In this document: in pieces, positions 1 to 4,666 of the stretch
Numbering within the stretch: the stretch's first letter is position 1
Layout of the letters: each line of letters opens with the position of its first letter
Notes under the pieces: generated by a model
The model's database searches: none
What the model was told of the DNA's origin: nothing
What the model saw: only the letters and a program-made list of their open reading frames with translations
Program-made: the position numbers and the translations under genes
Assembly: GCA_035575095.1 (NCBI GenBank)
Contig: DATLYF010000077.1
Span: forward strand, 1-6,162
Origin: DATLYF01 sp035575095
GTDB lineage: Bacteria; Pseudomonadota; Gammaproteobacteria; Competibacterales; Competibacteraceae
Direction of reading: 5' to 3'
Length of the DNA: 6,162 bases

Positions 1-387
1 CGCCTTCGCGCCGACCTCGCCGCCCGAGACCGGCGCATCCAGGTACTCGCAGCCGAGCGCGTTGATGCGTGCGGCAAAGACCTTGGTCTCGATCGGCGAG
101 ATCGAGCTCATGTCGACCACCACCTTGCCTGGGGCGAGGCCTGCCGCCACCCCGTCCTCCCCGAACAGCACCTCCTCCACGTGCGGGGTATCGGGTAGCA
201 TGGTGAAGACGATGTCGGCGTTCTGCGCCACTTCCCGGGGGTTGGTGCAAGCCACGGCCCCCTGATCCAGCAGAACCTGCGGCACCCCGCTGCGGGAGTG
301 GGCGTACAGCATGTGGCCGGCAGCCAGCAGATGGCCGGCCATAGGAGTGCCCATGATGCCCAGCCCGATGAAGCCTAATTTGCTCAT
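1..387 (-). CDS. glxR: Tartronate semialdehyde reductase (2-hydroxy-3-oxopropionate reductase), N-terminal part, cut by window edge
   Basis: Cytoplasmic NAD(P)H-dependent reductase of the beta-hydroxyacid dehydrogenase family that turns tartronate semialdehyde into D-glycerate. The first 129 residues are present and the rest lies beyond the left edge. The protein starts MSKLGFIGLGIMGTPMAGHL, with the Rossmann dinucleotide-binding glycine motif GLGIMG at residues 9-13 and nearby. MLPDTPHV (63-70) and DMSSISPIET (92-101) are typical of GlxR/GarR. DAPVSGGEVGA (117-127) is the family's substrate-binding loop. The catalytic lysine, expected near residue 170, is outside the window. The ATG at 387 has AGGAG (plus-strand 396-400) at good spacing. 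It lies 68 bases after hyi, the usual hyi-glxR order. A second reductase of this type ends at the right side of the window, so this is one of two copies. Family assignment is sure; the choice between the glxR and garR names is by context. Confidence 0.93.
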   Translation of the reverse strand, partial: MSKLGFIGLGIMGTPMAGHLLAAGHMLYAHSRSGVPQVLLDQGAVACTNPREVAQNADIVFTMLPDTPHVEEVLFGEDGVAAGLAPGKVVVDMSSISPIETKVFAARINALGCEYLDAPVSGGEVGAKA

Positions 388-404
388 GTTCGCTTCTCCT
401 GTCT

Positions 405-448
405 CTTGGGGATTACTCTCATCCTAGCCCTGCTCCCCAAGGAGGGGA
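405..448 (-). promoter_or_regulatory. Inverted repeats in the hyi-glxR gap, two mutually exclusive hairpins
   Basis: CTTGGGGA (405-412) and TCCCCAAG (434-441) form a perfect 8-bp inverted repeat with a 21-base loop. The 434-438 TCCCC arm can instead pair with GGGGA (444-448) around a 5-base loop. On the minus-strand transcript the central arm is therefore shared by two hairpins, and the lower one ends about four bases before the glxR ribosome binding site. There is no U-run after either stem, so this is not a standard intrinsic terminator. A role in translation or mRNA stability is inference only. Confidence 0.35.
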
Positions 449-455
449 TCCCACG

Positions 456-1232
456 TCACAGGTACGGCTTGATCCACCCCAGCCCAGCCTCGGTGGTGGT
501 GGCCGGCTTGTACTCGCAGCCGATCCAGCCCTGATAGCCGATGCGGTCCAGCCAGTCGAAGAGGAACGGATAGTTGATCTCGCCGCTGCCTGGCTCGTTG
601 CGTCCCGGATTGTCGGCCAGCTGGATGTGGGCGATGCGCGCCAGGTGCTTTTGCAGGGTGGCGGCCAGCTCGCCCTCCATGCGTTGCATGTGATAGATGT
701 CGTATTGCACGTAGATGTTGTCGCTGCCTGCGGCGGCGATCAGGTCCAGGGTCTGCTGCGTGCGGTTCACGTAGAAGCCTGGGATGTCGTAGGTATTGAT
801 CGCCTCGATCAGCAGCTTGATGCCGGCTTCCTTCAGCTTGTCGGCGGCGAAGCGAAGGTTGGCGACGAAGGTTTCGCGGATCTTGTCCGAGTCGACGCCC
901 TGCGGCGCGATGCCGGCGAGCACGTTGAGCTGTTTGCAGCCCAGCACCGTGGCGTACTCGATGGCCTTGCCCACGCCGTCCTGAAACTCGGTGACGCGGT
1001 CTGGATGGCAGGCGATGCCGCGCTCGCCGGCGGCCCAGTCGCCGGCGGGCAGGTTGTGCAGCACCTGGGTAAGGCCGTAGGTCTCCAGGCGCCCGGCCAG
1101 GACTTCGGCCGGATAGGCGTAGGGAAACAGGTACTCGACCCCCTTGAAGCCGGCGCCGGCGGCGGCGGCGAAGCGGTCAAGGAAGTCCACCTCGTTGAAC
1201 AGCATGGTCAGGTTGGCAGCGAATTTCGGCAT
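456..1232 (-). CDS. hyi: Hydroxypyruvate isomerase
   Basis: Cytoplasmic isomerase interconverting hydroxypyruvate and tartronate semialdehyde, working beside glyoxylate carboligase and GlxR. The protein is 258 residues, the length I recall for E. coli Hyi, and has the xylose-isomerase-like TIM-barrel pattern. Visible active-site stretches are LLIEAINTYDIPGFY (140-154) with Glu143, YVQYDIYHMQRMEG (174-187) with Asp178 and His181, HIQLADNPGRNEPGSGEI (202-219), and IGCEYKP (237-243) with Glu240. Glu143 and Glu240 match the acid pair of the family. The frame is open further upstream, to an ATG at 1301, but that would add 23 atypical residues and overlap the preceding gene. The ATG at 1232 has AAGGAG at 1240-1245 and gives the canonical start MPKFAANLTMLF. 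It follows the binding-protein gene by 29 bases and precedes glxR. No key residue is missing. Confidence 0.95.
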   Translation of the reverse strand: MPKFAANLTMLFNEVDFLDRFAAAAGAGFKGVEYLFPYAYPAEVLAGRLETYGLTQVLHNLPAGDWAAGERGIACHPDRVTEFQDGVGKAIEYATVLGCKQLNVLAGIAPQGVDSDKIRETFVANLRFAADKLKEAGIKLLIEAINTYDIPGFYVNRTQQTLDLIAAAGSDNIYVQYDIYHMQRMEGELAATLQKHLARIAHIQLADNPGRNEPGSGEINYPFLFDWLDRIGYQGWIGCEYKPATTTEAGLGWIKPYL

Positions 1233-1239
1233 ATCAAGA

Positions 1240-1245
1240 CTCCTT
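1240..1245 (-). promoter_or_regulatory. Ribosome binding site deciding the hyi start
   Basis: AAGGAG on the minus strand lies 7 bases before the ATG at 1232. It supports this start over the upstream in-frame ATG at 1301, which lies inside the preceding gene. Confidence 0.8.
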
Positions 1246-1261
1246 ATACGCAGCAAAACGC

Positions 1262-2065
1262 TTACAAGATGGGCAGCGGCGGCAGCGGCTCGCCAAACCA
1301 CTTTCGCGACAGCTGGTCGAGTTCGCCGCCGAGCTTCTTGTGGAAGACGAACACATTGACCCAGTGCAGAAGATTGGCCTCTCCCTGGGGCACTCCGATG
1401 CTCGAGGGCGAGTCCTTGATGGTGAACTTTCGCTCGATGCGCTTGCCGGGGTGCGCCTTGGCGAGCGCGGCGGCCACCAGATTACCGGTTGCGATCAGCT
1501 CGGTGCGCCCCGCGAGATAGGCCGAGATGGTCGCGTCGTTGTCCTCGAAACGGAGGATCTCCACATCCTTGGGGGCGATTTTGGCCAGTTCGATGTCCTC
1601 CAGCGTGTCCCGCGTTACCGCCACTTTCTTGCCCCGCAGGTCCGCCGGTTCCCGCACGTCGATATCGGGCGCCCCGAACACACCGGAGAAGAAGGGGGCG
1701 TAGGGAGTCGAGAAGGCGATGGCCTTGGCCCGCTCCGGATTGACACCCAGGCTGGAGATGACAATGTCCACCTTGTCGGTGAGCAGATAGGGGATGCGGT
1801 TGGCACTGGTCACAGGCACCAGTTCCAGCTTGACGCCCAGGTCCTTGGCAAGCAGGGTGGCGACATCGATGTCGTAGCCTTCCAACTGGCCGCTGGCCGC
1901 GACTGCGCCGAAGGGCGGGAAGTCCTTGGGCACGCCGATCCTGACGACGCCGCTGTCGATGATGTCAGCGAGCGCATCGGCCCTGGCGGTTCCGCTCCAG
2001 GTCGACAATCCTATCAGCGCGCTCAGAAACAGTGCCTTCATGCTGTGCAAAACGAGTCTTCTCAT
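1262..2065 (-). CDS. Periplasmic solute-binding protein, family 3 (amino-acid-binding type), no ABC partner in window
   Basis: A 267-residue extracytoplasmic binding protein of the SBP_bac_3 family. Residues 1-29 look like a Sec signal peptide: basic MRRLVLHSMK, a hydrophobic core LFLSALIGL, then TARA before a likely cleavage ahead of Asp30. The mature part shows VVRIGVPKDFPPFG (40-53), GYDIDVATLLAKDLGVKLE (63-81) and PERAKAIAFSTPYAPF (110-125), all family signatures. Arg112 matches the arginine that binds a substrate carboxylate. The segment GRTELIATG (186-194) aligns with HisJ GRIDAAFQD, so Gly194 replaces the aspartate that holds the alpha-amino group. The ligand may therefore not be an amino acid (inference). 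The ATG at 2065 has GAGGAGGAG at 2071-2079; a second ATG at codon 9 lacks such a site. No permease or ATPase gene is visible: the upstream neighbour is a DctA-type carrier and the downstream one is hyi. Stop is TAA. True ligand unknown. Confidence 0.9.
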   Translation of the reverse strand: MRRLVLHSMKALFLSALIGLSTWSGTARADALADIIDSGVVRIGVPKDFPPFGAVAASGQLEGYDIDVATLLAKDLGVKLELVPVTSANRIPYLLTDKVDIVISSLGVNPERAKAIAFSTPYAPFFSGVFGAPDIDVREPADLRGKKVAVTRDTLEDIELAKIAPKDVEILRFEDNDATISAYLAGRTELIATGNLVAAALAKAHPGKRIERKFTIKDSPSSIGVPQGEANLLHWVNVFVFHKKLGGELDQLSRKWFGEPLPPLPIL

Positions 2066-2082
2066 GGAAACTCCTCCTCGAT

Positions 2083-2120
2083 CCGGCGTGGGGCTTCCGC
2101 TACGCCAAGCCCCACGGCGG
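2083..2120 (-). promoter_or_regulatory. Strong intergenic hairpin between dctA-type gene and binding-protein gene
   Basis: CGTGGGGCTT (2087-2096) and AAGCCCCACG (2107-2116) form a perfect 10-bp inverted repeat with a 10-base loop. A further 3 bp (2083-2085 with 2118-2120) pair beyond one G-G mismatch. In the transcript it follows the symporter stop and ends just before the GAGGAGGAG of the binding-protein gene. No U-tract follows, so it is not a classical terminator. A structure here may stabilise or separate the downstream mRNA, as seen in other operons where the binding protein is made in excess; that role is inferred. Confidence 0.6.
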
Positions 2121-2140
2121 GAGATTCAGTCGCCGGGCGC

Positions 2141-3490
2141 TCAGGCCTTGGGATAAAGGGCCGCGGGGTTGACCAGAACGGCCTGCTCGGTCGCTGTCTC
2201 CGCAGCGACTGGTTCGACCTCTTTGTAGTGCACCACGACTTCGCCGTTCAGCACGCGACGCGCCAGTTCTTTGTCGATGTCCTTCTCCCAGGCACCGATC
2301 ACCACCGTGGCCACGCAGTTACCGAGCAAATTGGTCAGGGCCCGGCCAATGCCCATGAACCAGTCCACGGCCAGCACCAGCACCAGACCGATGACCGGCA
2401 GCGACGGAATCGTGGTCAGGGTCGCCGCCAGGATGACGATGGCCGAGCCGGGCACTCCGTGAGCACCCTTGGAGGTGATCATGGCCACGCCCAGGATGGC
2501 GAGTAGATCCATCGTCGACAGTGGGGTGTTGGTGGCCTGGGCGATGAACACCGCGGCCAGGGTGAGGTAGATGGAGAAGCCGTCCAGGTTGAACGAATAG
2601 CCGGTGGGGATCACCAGACCGACCGTGGACTTGTGGATGCCCATCCCTTCCAGCTTGCGCATCACCTGGGGCAGCACGCTGTCCGAGGAGGCCGTACCCA
2701 GGACGATCATCAGCTCCTCGCGCAGGTAGCGAATGAACTTGAGGATGCTGAAGCCGGCGAGGCGCATCACCACGCCCAGCACCAGCAGGACGAAGGCAAT
2801 GCAGGAGGCGTAGAAGATCAGCACCAGCAGACCGAGCTGCTTGAGGGAGCCGATGCCGTACTTGCCGGTGGTAAAGGCGATGGCGCCCAGCACGCCCAGG
2901 GGAGCCAGCTTGATGATGAAGAACATCACCTGGAAGAAGGCGTGGGAAAGATGCTCGATGAAGCTGACCACCGGCTTGCCCCGCTCACCCAGCAGCGCCA
3001 GAGCAGCGCCGAACAGGATGGAGAACAGCAGCACCTGCAGGATGTCGCCCTTGGCGAAGGCGTCCACCACGCTGGTGGGGATGATGCGCAGGAGAAACTC
3101 CACAGCGCCGCCCTTCACCTGCCCGACCTTCTCCGTGTAGGAAGCCATGGCCGCCGGGTCCAGGGAGTTGGGGTCGATGTTCATGCCCACGCCCGGCTGC
3201 AGAACGTAGGCCAGCGCCACGCCGATCATCAGGGCAAAAGTGGTGATGATCTCAAAGTAGATCACCGCCTTCACGCCGACCCGGCCGACCTTCTTGAGGT
3301 CGCCGGTACCGCAGATGCCGAGCACCACCACACAGAAGACGATGGGCGCGATGATCATCTTGATCAGCTTGATGAAGCCGTCGCCCAGCGGCTTCAGGCT
3401 CGTGGCGAAGTCCGGGAACAGGGCTCCCAGGACGATACCGGCGACCAGGGCGACGACGACCTGGCCGAAAAGCGATTTGAAGAATCTCAT
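2141..3490 (-). CDS. DctA-type dicarboxylate:cation symporter (DAACS family), divergent subgroup
   Basis: A 449-residue inner-membrane secondary transporter of the glutamate/dicarboxylate:cation symporter family, slightly longer than usual DctA through a polar C-terminal tail. The N-terminal half carries KPLGDGFIKLIKMIIAP (33-49), near-identical to DctA. Hairpin 1 is GTASSDSVLPQ (265-275). Helix 7 is GLVIPTGYSFNLDGFSIYLT (291-310). Hairpin 2 is TSKGAHGVPGSAIVILAATL (339-358). Helix 8 is DWFMGIGRALTNLLGNCVAT (376-395). Arg383 matches GltPh Arg397, which binds the distal carboxylate. Gly380 stands where GltPh has the amino-binding Asp394, and Asn391 where it has Asp405, consistent with a dicarboxylate rather than an amino acid. 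It differs from textbook DctA at DGF (DGT), GVPGS (GVTGS) and MGIGR (MSEAR). The ATG at 3490 gives a normal DctA N-terminus, though its ribosome site (GGGGA) is weak. It sits between allA and the binding-protein gene. Exact substrate is not determined by sequence; I withhold the dctA symbol because of the divergence. Confidence 0.9.
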   Translation of the reverse strand: MRFFKSLFGQVVVALVAGIVLGALFPDFATSLKPLGDGFIKLIKMIIAPIVFCVVVLGICGTGDLKKVGRVGVKAVIYFEIITTFALMIGVALAYVLQPGVGMNIDPNSLDPAAMASYTEKVGQVKGGAVEFLLRIIPTSVVDAFAKGDILQVLLFSILFGAALALLGERGKPVVSFIEHLSHAFFQVMFFIIKLAPLGVLGAIAFTTGKYGIGSLKQLGLLVLIFYASCIAFVLLVLGVVMRLAGFSILKFIRYLREELMIVLGTASSDSVLPQVMRKLEGMGIHKSTVGLVIPTGYSFNLDGFSIYLTLAAVFIAQATNTPLSTMDLLAILGVAMITSKGAHGVPGSAIVILAATLTTIPSLPVIGLVLVLAVDWFMGIGRALTNLLGNCVATVVIGAWEKDIDKELARRVLNGEVVVHYKEVEPVAAETATEQAVLVNPAALYPKA

Positions 3491-3572
3491 AGTTTTTCCC
3501 CAACCCAGATGAATCAGTTCTATTTGCTCATGTGCTGCGCCCGGTCATGTCTTTACGTCACTGCCCTCCTCC

Positions 3573-4076
3573 TCAGCGCGAGAGGATGATCTCGTCGTCG
3601 AAGCGGAACTCATCGCAATTGGGGCCGGGCCCGCCCCGGTCCACGATGATGAATGCCTGGCCTTCCTCCAGAGCGATCAGGGGGATGTGCCAGACACCCC
3701 GGTGATAGTTGATCCCCTGCCGGCCGTTGGAAACAAAGGCGTGCAACCGTTGCGATTCCACCGTCTCGCCGGGCCGAGCCACCACCACCACCAGCGGCGT
3801 GTCAGACAGGGGGATGAACGCCTGGCTGCCGAGCGGATGGCGCTCGATCAGCTTGATCTGAAGCGGCAGAGTGGTCGCTCGGTTACAGCGGGCAATGCTG
3901 ATCAGCGTCCTGCCGTCCTCTTTCACCCCGACATCGACCTTGGCGAGATCATGGAAGCACTCGATGGCGCCCTCGTTGATCCCGAAGTGGTGCGCGCCCG
4001 CGGTCTCGATGACATCGCCGAAGGGGGCGAATGCCTCCCGGGTAAGGGATTGCACCGGCAAGTGGATCGTTGCCAT
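3573..4076 (-). CDS. allA: Ureidoglycolate lyase
   Basis: Cytoplasmic lyase that splits (S)-ureidoglycolate into glyoxylate and urea, the last step of the allantoin/allantoate branch of purine breakdown. The 167-residue length fits the family. Signatures close to E. coli AllA are AFAPFGDVIET (15-25), RTLISIARC (56-64), ERHPLGSQAFIPL (78-90), SNGRQGINYHRGVWHIPL (116-133) and FIIVDRGGPGPNCDEF (142-157). The histidines in HPLG and NYHRGVWH are the conserved cupin-fold positions. The ATG at 4076 is preceded by GAGGTGA at suitable spacing. It starts 13 bases after a 31-codon ORF resembling the allantoicase tail, so translation may be coupled. Its product glyoxylate would feed the Hyi/GlxR/TtuD route encoded on both sides. 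Downstream, 82 bases separate it from the symporter gene, with no recognisable promoter or terminator. Confidence 0.95.
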   Translation of the reverse strand: MATIHLPVQSLTREAFAPFGDVIETAGAHHFGINEGAIECFHDLAKVDVGVKEDGRTLISIARCNRATTLPLQIKLIERHPLGSQAFIPLSDTPLVVVVARPGETVESQRLHAFVSNGRQGINYHRGVWHIPLIALEEGQAFIIVDRGGPGPNCDEFRFDDEIILSR

Positions 4077-4089
4077 CGGCGCTCACCTC

Positions 4090-4185
4090 TCAGCGGACGA
4101 TGTGACCGAACAGGCGCAAGCGGCTGACTCCGTCATCGGGGAAGATGTTGAGCGAGCAGCGGTCCGGATTGATGGTGTTGGTCAC
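4090..4185 (-). CDS. 31-codon micro-ORF matching the allantoicase C-terminus; remnant or small protein
   Basis: A short GTG-started frame, with residues 11-27 reading SLNIFPDDGVSRLRLFG. This strongly resembles the conserved end of an allantoicase (Alc) repeat domain, RLNIFPDGGVSRLRxxG. Alc makes ureidoglycolate from allantoate and commonly precedes allA. Nothing of the other roughly 300 residues of an allantoicase is visible: upstream in the same frame there are only about 18 codons back to a TAG, with no allantoicase-like sequence. The GTG at 4185 has AAAGGAGG (4192-4199) 6 bases away, one of the best ribosome sites in the window, and the TGA lies 13 bases before allA. It could be a deletion scar of alc, kept because it carries allA's translation signals, or a translated small protein. 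Family resemblance is by eye over about 17 residues; whether it is translated is unknown. Confidence 0.55.
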   Translation of the reverse strand: MTNTINPDRCSLNIFPDDGVSRLRLFGHIVR

Positions 4186-4191
4186 GGGTTT

Positions 4192-4199
4192 CCTCCTTT
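4192..4199 (-). promoter_or_regulatory. Strong ribosome binding site before the allantoicase-tail micro-ORF
   Basis: AAAGGAGG on the minus strand, 6 bases before a GTG. It is close to a perfect anti-16S match and is the main sequence reason to think the 31-codon ORF is translated. Confidence 0.65.
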
Positions 4200-4263
4200 G
4201 CAGGTTCAGATCAGGATCTTTTTCTGGAAAAGGCTGGCCCTATTCGGTCCAGTGGGCAATGAG

Positions 4264-4635
4264 TCATGCCCGCTGCACCTGGATGATGTCCCCCGGGCGC
4301 ACCGAACGCAGCGCCTGCGGGTCATCCTCGAGCCTGCCCAGGATGTTGACGTCCGCTACCAAGCGGCATTCATTGCCGCGCGAAACCGGGGTGGGGCCGA
4401 ACGGGATCGCCAGCGAATGGCCTTGGACCCAGAAACAGACCGTCCCCGGATCGACCACATCGCGGGCATCCGGCTCCAGCGCGGTTCGCAGCGGCGTGGA
4501 GAAATACACCTCATCACCCCAGGTATTGGCACGGGACTCGAGCGGCAGAGCGTCGATGAGCTTGCGCGCGGTGGGCGTGTCGTCGAGCACGGCTGTGATC
4601 GCACCGGCAGGCCAGGAGATGCGGATGCGCGTCAT
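4264..4635 (-). CDS. Small cyclophilin-like protein (DUF369 / TM1367 type), function unknown
   Basis: A 123-residue cytoplasmic protein without signal peptide or membrane segment. It resembles the cyclophilin-fold family typified by Thermotoga TM1367 (DUF369, Cyclophil_like). The diagnostic stretches are SRANTWGDEVYFSTP (34-48), close to the family's VNTWGEEIYFSTP, then FWVQGHSLAIPFGPTPVS (68-85) and VNILGRLEDD (96-105). Family members share the fold of peptidyl-prolyl isomerases but have no established reaction that I know of. The frame is open to an ATG at 4674, which would overlap the kinase stop. The ATG at 4635 is preferred because GAGGAGAGG (4638-4646) precedes it and the resulting N-terminus MTRIRISW matches the short start of the family. 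It lies 31 bases after the glycerate kinase gene, so it is likely cotranscribed. The following 78-base gap holds the ribosome site of the micro-ORF and little else. Confidence 0.85.
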   Translation of the reverse strand: MTRIRISWPAGAITAVLDDTPTARKLIDALPLESRANTWGDEVYFSTPLRTALEPDARDVVDPGTVCFWVQGHSLAIPFGPTPVSRGNECRLVADVNILGRLEDDPQALRSVRPGDIIQVQRA

Positions 4636-4637
4636 GA

Positions 4638-4646
4638 CCTCTCCTC
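4638..4646 (-). promoter_or_regulatory. Ribosome binding site deciding the start of the cyclophilin-like gene
   Basis: GAGGAGAGG on the minus strand just before the ATG at 4635. It favours this start over the in-frame ATG at 4674, which overlaps the end of the upstream kinase gene and has only a weak AGAGG before it. Confidence 0.7.
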
Positions 4647-4666
4647 GATACGGATACCGTTCTCCT

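Noticed and set aside
1233..1301. Upstream extension of hyi to an ATG at 1301
   Set aside because: It adds 23 atypical residues and overlaps the binding-protein gene; the ATG at 1232 has a good ribosome site and gives the canonical length and N-terminus.
3528..3548. Seven-codon ATG frame in the allA-symporter gap, possible leader peptide
   Set aside because: The nearest GGAGGAGG is too far away, there is no attenuator-like hairpin after it, and the peptide has no telling composition.
3491..3572. Possible separate sigma54 or sigma70 promoter for the symporter gene
   Set aside because: I looked for GG-N10-GC and TTGACA/TATAAT-like elements on the minus strand and saw no convincing pair.
4201..4232. 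AT-rich imperfect hairpin and T-run in the gap before the micro-ORF, possible terminator
   Set aside because: The stems are only 4-5 bp, one with a 2-base loop, and the arrangement with the T-run does not fit a minus-strand terminator.
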